Shown: positions 26,517 through 35,206, counted from the stretch's first letter. The stretch is DNA of 64,000 nt from Candidatus Melainabacteria bacterium (GCA_016212515.1 JACRFZ010000038.1:19365-83364); one strand, 5' to 3'. Notes: a model not told the origin generated them from the sequence alone. Numbers and translations are program-made.

Positions 26517-28043
26517 ATGAAAGCCCTCGTAAAACGCAACAACTTGCAAGACCTCCTGCCTCTGGCAGCTCTCTCTCTGGTTCTGTCAGCACAACTGCCC
26601 GCCCTGGCAGCAGGAAAAGGCGCCAAGCCTGAGGAGAAAGCGCCTACCATTGCCGAGGAAGCCTGGCGCAAGAATCCACCTCAATTGCCGGCGCCAAGGC
26701 CATTCAATATGCCGAAGGTGGAAACCTTCAAACTTTCCAACGGTCTGGAAGTACAGTTTTTAGAAGACCACCGCTTTCCTTTCACCTCGATAAACCTGGG
26801 CTTCCGTTCCGGCTCGGCCCAGGAACCGGCCGACTTGACCGGCGTAGCCGAGATGACATCGGCAATGCTCACCCAGGGCACCGCCAAGCTGAGCAGCAAG
26901 GAGCTGGCTTCCCAGGTAGAATTCATCGGCGGCGCCCTCAAGGCCAGCACCGACTACGACTACAGCCTGCTGAGCGGCTCCTGCCTCTCGGGCTACAGCG
27001 ATAAAATGCTCAGTCTCATGAGTGAAGTATTGCTTTCCCCCAGTTTTCCCGAAGACGAGTTGAAGCTGAAGAAGGTCAACACCATCCAGGCCCTCACCAT
27101 CAAGCGCTCCGACCCCGACTTTCTCATCGAAGAGCGCTTTTCAAAAGTAGTCTTCGGTGCTCACCCCTACTCCCTGGTCTCACCCACGGAAGCAGATATA
27201 AACAAGCTCACCCGTGCCGACCTGGTCAACTACCATGCCTCGCATTACGTACCCAACAGTGCCGTGCTGATTGTGGTGGGCGACTTCGACCCCGCCAAAA
27301 TGAAGACGGCCCTGGAAGAAAAATTCGGCAAGGTCTGGCAGCCCAAAGATCTGCCCACCGTGCAAGAAGCTAAGGTGCCCACCCACAAAGGACGCAAAAT
27401 CTACCTGGTGGACAGGCCCGGTTCGGTGCAAACCTCAATCAAAGTCGGCAACCTGGGCATCAAGCGCAATGACCCCGACTACTATGCCATGCTCGTCACA
27501 AACCAGATCCTGGGCGGCACGGCCCATGCCCGACTCTTCCTCAATATAAGAGAAGCAAAGGGCTTTACCTACGGCGCCTACAGCAAGCTGGCCGCCCGCA
27601 AAGAGCCAGGCGCCTTCTTTGCCGAAGCCGATGTAAGAACCGAGGTAACCAATCCTTCGCTGCAGGAATTCTTCTATGAATTGGAGCGTATGCGCTCTAC
27701 CAAAGTCAAAGAAGAGGAAATAAAGGCTGCCAAAAACTACCTGGCCGGCTCCTTCCAACTGGGACTGGAAACCCAGGCCGGCATTGCCCAGAGACTTTTG
27801 GAAGCAAAACTCTTCGACCTGCCAGCCGACTACCTGCAAACTTATGCAGACAAAGTAATGGCGGTAAATGTTGAAGATGTGCAAAAATCTGCCCGCAAAC
27901 TGATAGACGCTCAGAATCTGGTAGTTTGCATAGTGGGAGACGCCAAGAAAATCAAATCGGAGCTGGCTGTTTTCGCCCCTGTGGCAGTTTATGACAGTGA
28001 CGGCAAACTATCATCGGAAGAAGCGGAGAAGAGCCTACACTAA
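26517..28043 (+). CDS. M16 family peptidase homologue, non-catalytic partner
   Basis: 508 residues with a signal peptide (ALSLVLSAQLPALAAGK). The M16 N-domain is clear (FKLSNGLEVQFLEDHRFPFT), but at the zinc-site position the sequence is LTGVAEMTSAMLTQGTAKLS: both His and the catalytic Glu of HxxEH are missing, so it cannot be a zinc peptidase by itself. The C-terminal domain keeps the substrate-binding Arg/Tyr pair in NIREAKGFTYGAYS. This matches the non-catalytic subunit of bacterial M16 heterodimers, paired with the gene immediately upstream. The next gene begins directly after its stop. Confidence 0.92.
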   Translation: MKALVKRNNLQDLLPLAALSLVLSAQLPALAAGKGAKPEEKAPTIAEEAWRKNPPQLPAPRPFNMPKVETFKLSNGLEVQFLEDHRFPFTSINLGFRSGSAQEPADLTGVAEMTSAMLTQGTAKLSSKELASQVEFIGGALKASTDYDYSLLSGSCLSGYSDKMLSLMSEVLLSPSFPEDELKLKKVNTIQALTIKRSDPDFLIEERFSKVVFGAHPYSLVSPTEADINKLTRADLVNYHASHYVPNSAVLIVVGDFDPAKMKTALEEKFGKVWQPKDLPTVQEAKVPTHKGRKIYLVDRPGSVQTSIKVGNLGIKRNDPDYYAMLVTNQILGGTAHARLFLNIREAKGFTYGAYSKLAARKEPGAFFAEADVRTEVTNPSLQEFFYELERMRSTKVKEEEIKAAKNYLAGSFQLGLETQAGIAQRLLEAKLFDLPADYLQTYADKVMAVNVEDVQKSARKLIDAQNLVVCIVGDAKKIKSELAVFAPVAVYDSDGKLSSEEAEKSLH

Positions 28044-28886
28044 GTGCCGAACCCTCTCTCAGTTTTCTTTCAAGTCAACTGGTTGCTAACTCCTTTGCTA
28101 GCCGGCACCGTATTCAGTGCGGCGCTGGCGGCAAAGCCTACCGGCGAACCATATAAAGCCGCGCCACCTTCGAAGGTAGAAAACCTGGCCGGCTACAAGT
28201 TGAGCCAGAAGGATGACCACCTGGGTGAGGTGACGGTCTACTTAACTGACTCAGCCCTCCGCATTGAAGACAAACGCATCGGAATCGTGCTTCTCAGCAA
28301 AGCCCCGGATTGGTCGGTGGTAGCCTTCAATAGCAGAGCCCGCAAGAAAAAAACAGCAGCGCTTTCCAAATTCGAAGGCTTCAGCAAAATTGGGCTGGCC
28401 GTATCAGGTGGACACTACTTCGCCGGCGTGCCCCTGACAAAAACAGCAAAGCAATCCAAATTCGATAAATACCCTACGTCATTCTACGTAAGCACAAGAG
28501 AATTTGATCTGGAGTCGGCTAGAGCCTTTCGGCTGCACCCGGAAGATCCCGGCGCCATAAAATGTGCCACCATGGAAGTAACCACCTTAAATTTGAAGCA
28601 GACAGAAAAGCAAGCCGCACTTCTATGCAAAGTATTCAGTCTGACTCGGGTAAAAGAGATTCCCCTCAAGTACACCTGCACCGACCACGATGGCAGCAAA
28701 ACTGACGCCATGTCCACCAGCAAAATTGAAAAGGCTACATTTGCAGCTTCACTCTTTCAGATTCCGCAAGGCTATAAGGAAGTGACCAGCATGGAGGCAG
28801 TGCGCATGGACAGTGAAGGCGAAGGCGCCCTTGAGAGCATGCTGGAAGGCCTCGATGATAATCTCGGCAAGCACCGCAAGCATTGA
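28044..28886 (+). CDS. Secreted protein, unknown (DUF4412-like C-terminus)
   Basis: 280 residues from a GTG at 28044, the base after the TAA of the M16 partner gene, so it is certainly in the same transcript. A signal peptide (LLTPLLAGTVFSAALAAK) is followed by a beta-rich domain with LGEVTVYLTDSALRIEDKRI and a late FQIPQGYKEV, a motif found near the end of DUF4412/LolA-like proteins that measure substance-dependent mobilisation. A C-terminal acidic and basic tail ends GKHRKH. Its position suggests it works with the periplasmic M16 pair; the function is unknown. Confidence 0.6.
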   Translation: MPNPLSVFFQVNWLLTPLLAGTVFSAALAAKPTGEPYKAAPPSKVENLAGYKLSQKDDHLGEVTVYLTDSALRIEDKRIGIVLLSKAPDWSVVAFNSRARKKKTAALSKFEGFSKIGLAVSGGHYFAGVPLTKTAKQSKFDKYPTSFYVSTREFDLESARAFRLHPEDPGAIKCATMEVTTLNLKQTEKQAALLCKVFSLTRVKEIPLKYTCTDHDGSKTDAMSTSKIEKATFAASLFQIPQGYKEVTSMEAVRMDSEGEGALESMLEGLDDNLGKHRKH

Positions 28887-28990
28887 AAAGCAGAAAATCT
28901 CCGGGGCGCGAACCCCTTGGGAAGCAAGCATACCATCATGTTAATACTGTTATCACCACGGTATCCTTCAGACTTGCAACCAGTTTACTG

Positions 28991-29926
28991 CTATTCCCTC
29001 ACGCAGTCGAAGCAATCGTTAAATCCTGACTTGCTGCGATAATATACTTGGATGTAAGGGCGCCCCATGTGGTCCAATCCACGATAGACGCTTTTGCGAA
29101 TCACCCAGCCTTCGGGCAAACCAGTAATGCCCGCCGACCAGACAATATTTCCGCCGCTAACTGAAAATGGCGCCATGCCACCACCGGCGATTCCGCGATA
29201 ACTGTTACCACGAATCTCCAAATTACCCAGCCCCATCAACTGGCCGCCAGGAGAGATTTTCTGAGCTACATATTTTCCACTGGGCGGAGCGCCTTTACCT
29301 TCCGGTAGACCCTCGCCTTCATCTCCGGCCGCCTTTGTAGATATCTTTGTCGCAGGTGGAGTGTGAGGTATTGCTTGCACCGGTGCTGACTTATGCGCTC
29401 CAGTCTGAGGTCCGGCGTTGACATCAGTTTTGGGTGGGGACAAATTGTCAGCGGCCTTTATAAATCCTTCCGTGATCACTGTCGGCTCATACCGCCCTAT
29501 CTCATCGTCAAACTGAACCCGAAATCTGCCATAGGGCAACAGTTCAGTTATTGTTCCAGGCTTGAAATTTCCTATGCGAGTCGCATCGGCCATGACGCGC
29601 TGCCCAACCTTAAACTGTCCACTTAGCGCTGCCCCGCCCGTGTATGAAGTTTTGGGCGCGGCATCCTTGTTAGCCTGGCTACCGCCGGCGCCGGCTCTGA
29701 TAAAACGCTCCAGGCATACCGTCGGCTCATAACGACCCACTTCTTCGTCCAACTGCACTCTATAGCGCTCGAACGGCAATACCTCAGTAATGACCCCGGA
29801 TTTCCAAATGCCAATGTGCATCACGTCTGCATCGACTCGGTCTCCAACTTTGAAATGTTCGGCAAAGGCTGGTGAAGCAACTTGTAATAAAGTCGATGAA
29901 ACGGCAAATATGATGATGTTGCGCAT
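28991..29926 (-). CDS. Secreted protein with two Tudor/SH3-like repeats
   Basis: 311 residues with a signal peptide (IIFAVSSTLLQVASPAFAEH). Two repeats of about 58 residues follow: FKVGDRVDADVMHIGIWKSG...VGRYEPTVCLERFI and FKVGQRVMADATRIGNFKPG...IGRYEPTVITEGFI, each with the beta-barrel pattern of agenet/Tudor or SH3-like modules. A proline/lysine linker leads to a unique C-terminal domain with many Gly (ISPGGQLMGLGNLEIRGNSY) ending in two Cys, DCFDC. The repeats are about 60 percent identical by eye, implying recent duplication. The function is unknown. It is convergent with the M16 cluster. Confidence 0.65.
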   Translation of the reverse strand: MRNIIIFAVSSTLLQVASPAFAEHFKVGDRVDADVMHIGIWKSGVITEVLPFERYRVQLDEEVGRYEPTVCLERFIRAGAGGSQANKDAAPKTSYTGGAALSGQFKVGQRVMADATRIGNFKPGTITELLPYGRFRVQFDDEIGRYEPTVITEGFIKAADNLSPPKTDVNAGPQTGAHKSAPVQAIPHTPPATKISTKAAGDEGEGLPEGKGAPPSGKYVAQKISPGGQLMGLGNLEIRGNSYRGIAGGGMAPFSVSGGNIVWSAGITGLPEGWVIRKSVYRGLDHMGRPYIQVYYRSKSGFNDCFDCVRE

Positions 29927-30136
29927 AGACTCTCCGGTTAGTTGGGTTCAAACACTAAATATAACATGCAGAAAAGTTCTGCCTCTGCCAGGAAAGAGGC
30001 CGTGAGCCGTCTCTAGCGAATAGCTTCCTCAGTTCTCACTAAAAAAGGAAAGAGTTCTCTCACTATCATCCAGGAAGTTGTTGACTATTTTCGTGAACGG
30101 ACTCCAATTTCCTGGTCCATCATTGATCCAGGAGAG
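29927..30136. other. AT-richer intergenic stretch, nothing recognised
   Basis: Between the SH3-repeat gene and the next candidate frame the sequence becomes AT-richer than its surroundings, and no coding frame with a ribosome-binding site is visible. Together with the small candidate gene at 30137-30337 and the gap to 30502 it forms about 570 bases of poorly explained sequence. It contains no obvious repeats, tRNA or transposon remnants. Confidence 0.35.
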
Positions 30137-30337
30137 CTAAAAATTGGGACACCTCTTCACAAGTACGGAAACACTTCTCGACACACCAAAAGTTGGCTCG
30201 CTTCGAAGCCGCAATGAAGCAGTAGCTCTAAGGTCATAGCTATCTTTGAGCCGGCAATAATTCTCAGGCCGCTGCAAAATCGCCTTAGCCTGGGAACAAA
30301 TCTTTTCCCATAGCAGTTTCTCAAAACTCTCTATCAT
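30137..30337 (-). CDS. Possible small protein, unknown
   Basis: A 66-codon frame starting MIESFEKLLWEKICSQAKAI. The first 30 residues look like an amphipathic helix, the rest is basic and Ser/Leu rich. No clear Shine-Dalgarno precedes the ATG at 30337. Flanking sequence is AT-rich on both sides. It may be a real small gene, a fragment of a decayed one, or chance. Confidence 0.25.
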   Translation of the reverse strand: MIESFEKLLWEKICSQAKAILQRPENYCRLKDSYDLRATASLRLRSEPTFGVSRSVSVLVKRCPNF

Positions 30338-30502
30338 AGTAAGCCCCTAACTCACCCTACCAAATAGGAACACTGTTTTGGTACACCACTCAATTTATCA
30401 CCTCCACCCAAATAGAATCTGCCACCCCGTCTTAGATAGACAAGGTCTATTTTGTAGTTGTAGCTCTGATATGATTCTAATTGCCTAACCAAAGTGATTT
30501 CC

Positions 30503-31165
30503 ATGAGCTTCGACATTCTCATACATACCAGACCACTTAGAACAGATTCTTACTCTCCTGATGCAGTATGGTCTTCTGATTATTCCAACTTGGAAAACAA
30601 TCAGGTAGGTATTTACGCCTTCCTCCAGGAAATTTTTGCACTCTTTCCAGAAGAAGACAGTGAATGTGTTTGGGCGAGTAATCCTTACTTTGATCGTTAC
30701 AAAGTCGAGTTATCACTTTCTGGCTCATCAATTTCTGTGGCGTTGCCATCTGTCCTCGCGATTGCCGAAAAGAACAACCTCCTAGTCTATCTTCCAGCAG
30801 ATGATGAAACACGCTGGCCGCTCTCATCCGGTCATCACGAGAAGGCAAGTGCAGATGAAGTAGACCAATTTTTCAAGGACAATGATGATTTACAAGAGTT
30901 TGAAAAACATTTTCTATCACTTCCTAGGGAAAGAACTGAGAGATTCAAGGCTGTTGAAGAGCTAGCCAGCACTGGAGTTGGTCCTGCAATAGCATGCTTC
31001 ATCAGATTGAAATGCAGTGCCTATAGAAACACCCCTCTTGCGAAGCAAGAGTTTCTCAAACTAATTGATGAGTTGGAATCGAAAGCCAAGCAAATTGAAG
31101 GAAAGCGTTATTCGCTTTCCGCTATCAGAGAAATTGAAGCTTTAAAAGCAATGAAAATAGACTAG
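30503..31165 (+). CDS. Hypothetical protein, AT-richer than neighbours
   Basis: 220 residues from ATG 30503 (a GTG three codons earlier is possible; neither has a strong ribosome-binding site). The N-terminal 110 residues form an alpha/beta pattern, FDILIHTRPL...VGIYAFLQEIFALFPEED...LSLSGSSISVALPSVLAIAE...LLVYLPADDETRWPL, that resembles small proteins found with polymorphic-toxin or SMI1-type immunity loci. The second half is helical and charged. Its base composition (more A and T, including rare-looking codons) differs from the surrounding genes and suggests recent acquisition. No partner toxin is visible. Confidence 0.6.
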   Translation: MSFDILIHTRPLRTDSYSPDAVWSSDYSNLENNQVGIYAFLQEIFALFPEEDSECVWASNPYFDRYKVELSLSGSSISVALPSVLAIAEKNNLLVYLPADDETRWPLSSGHHEKASADEVDQFFKDNDDLQEFEKHFLSLPRERTERFKAVEELASTGVGPAIACFIRLKCSAYRNTPLAKQEFLKLIDELESKAKQIEGKRYSLSAIREIEALKAMKID

Positions 31166-31188
31166 TTCGCCGCCAAAATATTCTCAGC

Positions 31189-32046
31189 CTAAAGTCCCTT
31201 GTCGAATTCGGACAACTTCTCTCTATCGACACGCTCGCCCAGTTTGTCGTTCAGTTTGGCACAGACCATCATATGATCCACCAGGGTCGGCCGGTCCAGA
31301 GGCATGATACGCAAAACCCTTTCAAGACAGGTCTTAGCTTCCGACCAGCGCGCCAGCTTCATATAGCCTTTGGCCTGGTGACTCAAGCAGCGTGCAAAAA
31401 TAACAGAGTCTTTCACGGCAGGTTTACCGGCAGTTACAGGTACGGCAGAGGCAGCCTTCTCCATGAGCTTGCCGCTCTCCACCAGAGACTGCCATTTTCC
31501 CTGCTTCTCTTGCGCATCCATTAGATTCAACCAGTTCATGAAACTGCTCGGACTTTCCCGACAAAGAGGCTGAAAGATAGCCTCACTCTTAGCCGGTTCG
31601 CCTCTCCTGAGGTAGTTCTCGCCCAACAAAAAGCGCAGACTTCGATTGGCGGGAAAATCTTTCAAACCGGTCTCAAGCACCTGGATGGACTTATCATAGG
31701 CATCCAATTGCCTGAATACGTTCGCCAGCCAGTAGGTTGTTTCAGCATCCCAGGGCTTTGCCTTAAATGCCTTTGCCGCATAGAGACTGGCTTCTTCGTC
31801 TTTTTCCTGGTAAATGCAAATCTGAGCAGCCTGAGCCAGTAACCATGGTTCACGGGGGTAGAGCTTGAGAGACTTGGTTACGGCAGCATAGGCATCATCA
31901 AACTTCTTATGTCTCAAACTCTCTTCTACCTGCTTTCGACAGCCAGCCAGACTTTCAGCCGCTAGAGAGACAGACGAAAAGCACAGCATGGTCAAGCAAA
32001 AAAGTCCGATAGAATAATGCTTTCCTGTCATTCTCCATCTTATCAA
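31189..32046 (-). CDS. Secreted TPR protein
   Basis: 285 residues from a TTG at 32046 with AAGGCGG six bases upstream, overlapping the stop of the preceding gene by four bases. A signal peptide (IGLFCLTMLCFSSVSLAAES) is followed by five to six TPR-like helical pairs (for example AEATYWLANVFRQLDAYDKS-type repeats with one Cys-rich entry CRKQVEESLRHKKFDDAYAA). It is the distal gene of a leftward three-gene operon with a second TPR protein and a membrane protein. The function is likely a periplasmic scaffold; partners are unknown. Confidence 0.8.
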   Translation of the reverse strand: MIRWRMTGKHYSIGLFCLTMLCFSSVSLAAESLAGCRKQVEESLRHKKFDDAYAAVTKSLKLYPREPWLLAQAAQICIYQEKDEEASLYAAKAFKAKPWDAETTYWLANVFRQLDAYDKSIQVLETGLKDFPANRSLRFLLGENYLRRGEPAKSEAIFQPLCRESPSSFMNWLNLMDAQEKQGKWQSLVESGKLMEKAASAVPVTAGKPAVKDSVIFARCLSHQAKGYMKLARWSEAKTCLERVLRIMPLDRPTLVDHMMVCAKLNDKLGERVDREKLSEFDKGL

Positions 32047-33005
32047 CGCAGACCGCCTTGATTAATCAAATTGAGCATCTCATTGGTTTTCGCCACTTCC
32101 TCAGCCAGGGGATCAAGCTTGACCATGCGCTCCAGATGCTTTTCCATTTTCTCAATTTGCCAGGCGGCAAGTTCCACGGTGGCAAGCATGGACCAACCGG
32201 GCAGAAAGTCTGGGTTTTGCCTGAGCACGCGGGCAAGTAAATCTCTGGCTCTTTCTTCATTGCCCGAGACCAGTTCCATAAAAGCCAGTCGCGGATAGAT
32301 CCAGTCAAAGCCCGGCTCGTCGCGCAAAAGCTCCAACAATAATTCCTTGCCCTGACTCTCTTTCTTTGTATAGATAAATTTGAGAGCATCCACAAATTTG
32401 CTCATACTCTCCGGTCTCACCACGGTGCGGCAGACCCTGGTGGCGAGCAAAACCCGGGCGCGATCGCCGCTGCCGGCTGCCACGGCCTTATTGAGGGCTG
32501 CTCGCATGGGCTCAACATAGCCGATTTTTTCAAAGCGCAGGGCCATGGTCAAATACTGTTCGCCTGTACCACCCTCCGGCACATAGTGTACGGGCAGTCC
32601 CACATGGGGCAAAACTACGTCTTCCAGCACTTTGTGCACGGCGTCGTTAGCGAGCTGAGTGACAAAACCAAAGGCGCTGGCGGCTTTATCTTTAGCCTTT
32701 TTCGTCAATTCGTTTTTATCAAGCAATTTGCCGCCTTCGCTGGCGGCGAATTTCACCACGTCGGCGGCGGTGTCTTGCACCCCGGTGATGGTGTCGGTTA
32801 CAAAAACACTGGCCTGCACAGCCGTCATAAGAGCCAGCATTTTGCGACGATCAGACTCGTTCATGGCGTCTTCCGGCGACATTTGCAAGATTATCTTGGA
32901 CACCTGGGACATCTGCGCCAACCAGGTGAGAGACTGATAGCGAATCAGCAGGCGCTGGTACTCCACCACCGACTTTTCGCCGGGCACTACCTTCGGTGGC
33001 AACAT
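32043..33005 (-). CDS. TPR-containing protein with helical N-terminal domain
   Basis: 320 residues without a signal peptide. The first 140 residues are helical and charged (including KLLDKNELTKKAKDKAASAF). They contain a run of small and hydrophobic residues (ASVFVTDTITGVQDTAADVV) that might touch a membrane. The second half has about four TPR-like units (GKELLLELLRDEPGFDWIYP, ERARDLLARVLRQNPDFLPG). It is placed between a membrane protein and a secreted TPR protein and translationally coupled to the latter. The function is unknown; the operon could form one envelope complex. Confidence 0.75.
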   Translation of the reverse strand: MLPPKVVPGEKSVVEYQRLLIRYQSLTWLAQMSQVSKIILQMSPEDAMNESDRRKMLALMTAVQASVFVTDTITGVQDTAADVVKFAASEGGKLLDKNELTKKAKDKAASAFGFVTQLANDAVHKVLEDVVLPHVGLPVHYVPEGGTGEQYLTMALRFEKIGYVEPMRAALNKAVAAGSGDRARVLLATRVCRTVVRPESMSKFVDALKFIYTKKESQGKELLLELLRDEPGFDWIYPRLAFMELVSGNEERARDLLARVLRQNPDFLPGWSMLATVELAAWQIEKMEKHLERMVKLDPLAEEVAKTNEMLNLINQGGLR

Positions 33006-33036
33006 TGCCGCTTAGAACCTCGCTGGGCGAACTAAC

Positions 33037-33711
33037 TTAATGCCAGGTATATTCTGTTATTGTACCGTCAGAGTAAGTAATGCTGCCACCATTGGGGTGG
33101 TCGGCTGACCAATAGGAATAGGGGGAATAGCGCCTGGCCACCTTGACCCGAGATTGGTTCCGGCGGGCATTGCGGCGTTCCTTAAGACTGTTGCGGCTGC
33201 GACTGCGGCTGGCGGTGCGAACTTTCTCGGTTGGTGCCGGCGTCTCCGGCGGAGTCGAAACCACGGGCTCCGAATTGCTGGGACTGCTGTTCAAGCCATT
33301 GAGCACCGGAAAAATTTTCGCTAAGGAGCTTTTCACGGTCTGTGGATTTATCTGCCTGACCTTATCGAAACCCCAGAGCACGGAAAATCCAACCACGGCA
33401 AGCACGACAAAACCGGCAAAACCCTTGCCCGAAAGCACCAGGAAATCACGCACCATAGCCTGGCGGGCAATGCGCCAACCTTCATCAGCGCCGGAGGCAG
33501 GGGCAGCAGCAGAGGCATCGGCTTGGGGAGGATGGAAATCCATAGCTTCCGGCTCTTCCGGCAGGGGCTTTTCCACAACATCCAACCTGGTCATTTCCAG
33601 CGTTGATGTAAGAGACTTCAGCTCCAGAGCCAGTTCAGCCTCAAGCTCGCTATCGTCCAGCTCCAGCGTGGAAGCTATGTCTTCCGCTTTGCTATCGAGG
33701 GTAATTGTCAT
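33037..33711 (-). CDS. Single-pass membrane protein with acidic N-terminus and basic C-terminal tail
   Basis: 224 residues: an acidic Glu/Leu-rich N-terminal 70 residues (DDSELEAELALELKSL), one membrane helix (VLSGKGFAGFVVLAVVGFSV), a Pro/Ser/Thr linker, an Arg-rich stretch (SRSRSRNSLKERRNARRNQS) and a Tyr/Gly/Thr tail (YSYWSADHPNGGSITYSDGT). The inside-negative/outside-basic order suggests a cytosolic acidic part and a periplasmic basic tail that could touch peptidoglycan or other anionic polymers (inference). It is the first gene of the leftward operon with two TPR genes. Confidence 0.7.
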   Translation of the reverse strand: MTITLDSKAEDIASTLELDDSELEAELALELKSLTSTLEMTRLDVVEKPLPEEPEAMDFHPPQADASAAAPASGADEGWRIARQAMVRDFLVLSGKGFAGFVVLAVVGFSVLWGFDKVRQINPQTVKSSLAKIFPVLNGLNSSPSNSEPVVSTPPETPAPTEKVRTASRSRSRNSLKERRNARRNQSRVKVARRYSPYSYWSADHPNGGSITYSDGTITEYTWH

Positions 33712-34127
33712 TGCAACCTTATATATGGACTCGAAAGAAGAAAATTAGTTCGGCTGCTAAGGTGTCATAGATGTCTTCCGATGTCAACATTTAGCCAGGC
33801 TAATACTGGCTGCAGCACCTTTCACCCCGGTCAGAGAGGTGCACCTTTTCACTTTCAGACAGGAAGCTTGTCAGGGATAAATCGTAACTCATCAAGTTTT
33901 ACGAAGAAATCCACCCTCTTGTAAACCGATTTACAGCGGAGCTGCCGATAAACACGGAGCAATAGCGCCGGTTTCCGGTTACTGTCCTTATCTCCTGACA
34001 AGGTTCAGGGTTTTTCCTATTATCGACGGCTGAGGCGGTGGAAGAATGGGAAAAGTTGCTGTTCGGTCTTGGCCAGGAGCCTAGGTCGGCGGCACTAGAA
34101 ATGGCGTTGCGCAAAAGAATATTTAGT
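33712..34127. other. Intergenic region upstream of cpaB, no gene recognised
   Basis: About 500 bases separate the membrane-protein gene and cpaB. No frame with a ribosome-binding site or family resemblance was found; the longest, on the complement, runs through the hairpin and repeats at its right end and looks accidental. No tRNA or known riboswitch consensus was recognised. The size and the structured right end make a long leader or small RNA possible. Confidence 0.35.
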
Positions 34128-34149
34128 ACTGCACCGTTAATGGTGCAGT
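34128..34149 (+). promoter_or_regulatory. Perfect 8-bp hairpin upstream of cpaB
   Basis: ACTGCACC (34128-34135) pairs exactly with GGTGCAGT (34142-34149) around a six-base loop GTTAAT. Directly after it the decamer CTCGGCAGTG occurs twice in tandem (34151-34170), followed by a related CGCGGCAACG. No T-run follows, so it is not a simple terminator. It lies about 70 bases before the cpaB start and could be a regulatory leader structure or an operator-like site. Confidence 0.4.
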
Positions 34150-34218
34150 GCTCGGCAGTGCTCGGCAGTGCGCGGCAACGCCCAGCTTCGTCAATATCTA
34201 CATAACCAGGAGGCAGTA

Positions 34219-35181
34219 ATGAATCCATTACGAACCCTATTTCTCATGCTCTCTCGCACACCTCCAGCACTGATGCTGCTTGCCATAATCGGACTGGCCG
34301 TCCTCATCACTTTCACAGTCACAAGTACAAATGACAGTCAAAAAGCAGCTCTGGAAGCCAGACTCAAGGAAGCCCAGGAAAAGGCCGGTGCCAAAACCAA
34401 AGTTGTCTTTGTCACCAGAGACATTATGGAAGGTGCCGTCATTGAAGCCGATGCCCTAACGGAAAAGGATATGGAAGTGGGAAGAGTGCCCATGGATGCC
34501 CTGCCGGTGGCCAGCAATGCCATAGGTCGAAGAGCCAAGTTTCCTGTGGCAGCAGGTCAGATTCTCTCTTCACACGACCTGGCCCCCATCGGTCTCAGCC
34601 TTGATTTCAACTCTCGTCTGCCCGAAGGCATGAGAGCCGTAACCTTTGCTGTCGATGCCAATTCCGGTGTGGCAGGCTTCGTCTCGCCCCAGAGTCACGT
34701 GGATGTGCTCTCCATGGTGGGCAGTGGTCAGGAGACGAAAGTAGCGCCGATACTTTCAGATGTGGAAGTGGTAGCCGTGGGCCAGCAGTTTGAAAGAGAA
34801 GCCAAAGGTCAGGTCACTCCGGCCAGTTCGGTCACCGTAGCCGTGTCACCGGAGGACACCAACAAGCTAATCAAGGCGGTGGCAGCCAGCAAACTCTATC
34901 TATCATTGCGCAACGATAAAGACCACATGCCGGTCACCACAGTTGATGTCACGGCCCTCTTCGCCGCTCCCAAAAGAACAGCACAGGATCCTCTCGGTGT
35001 GCCGGTGACTGCCCTGGAACCGCCTCCGCTGCCAAACCCCTTGCAAATGGAGAATCTCCCGATTCCCTCCGGTGCAGTGAACACTTCCGCTTCCGCCTCC
35101 GTGCCTATGCCCCCGCCTCTTCATGAGATTGAAGTGTGGTCAGGCAGCCGCAAAGATGTGATTCAGGTAACTCAAAAATAA
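34219..35181 (+). CDS. cpaB: Flp pilus assembly protein CpaB/RcpC
   Basis: 320 residues from the ATG at 34219, which has AGGAGG six bases upstream. An N-terminal membrane helix (ALMLLAIIGLAVLITFTVTS) is followed by a SAF domain (VVFVTRDIMEGAVIEADALT, then KFPVAAGQILSSHDLAP) and the RcpC/CpaB region (MRAVTFAVDANSGVAGFVSP, SHVDVLSMVG). CpaB is an inner-membrane/periplasmic component of the Tad (Flp) pilus secretion system. The Pro-rich end (PPPLPNPLQM) is typical of this family. It faces, across a strong bidirectional terminator, a TadE-like gene. The remaining tad genes (tadA, tadB, tadC, rcpA) are not in the window. Confidence 0.9.
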   Translation: MNPLRTLFLMLSRTPPALMLLAIIGLAVLITFTVTSTNDSQKAALEARLKEAQEKAGAKTKVVFVTRDIMEGAVIEADALTEKDMEVGRVPMDALPVASNAIGRRAKFPVAAGQILSSHDLAPIGLSLDFNSRLPEGMRAVTFAVDANSGVAGFVSPQSHVDVLSMVGSGQETKVAPILSDVEVVAVGQQFEREAKGQVTPASSVTVAVSPEDTNKLIKAVAASKLYLSLRNDKDHMPVTTVDVTALFAAPKRTAQDPLGVPVTALEPPPLPNPLQMENLPIPSGAVNTSASASVPMPPPLHEIEVWSGSRKDVIQVTQK

Positions 35182-35206
35182 TTCCCCAGGCCAAAGCCAC
35201 CACAGG

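Noticed and set aside
33899..34228. 109-codon minus-strand frame in the region upstream of cpaB
   Set aside because: Passes through the hairpin and decamer repeats, low-complexity composition and no ribosome-binding site.
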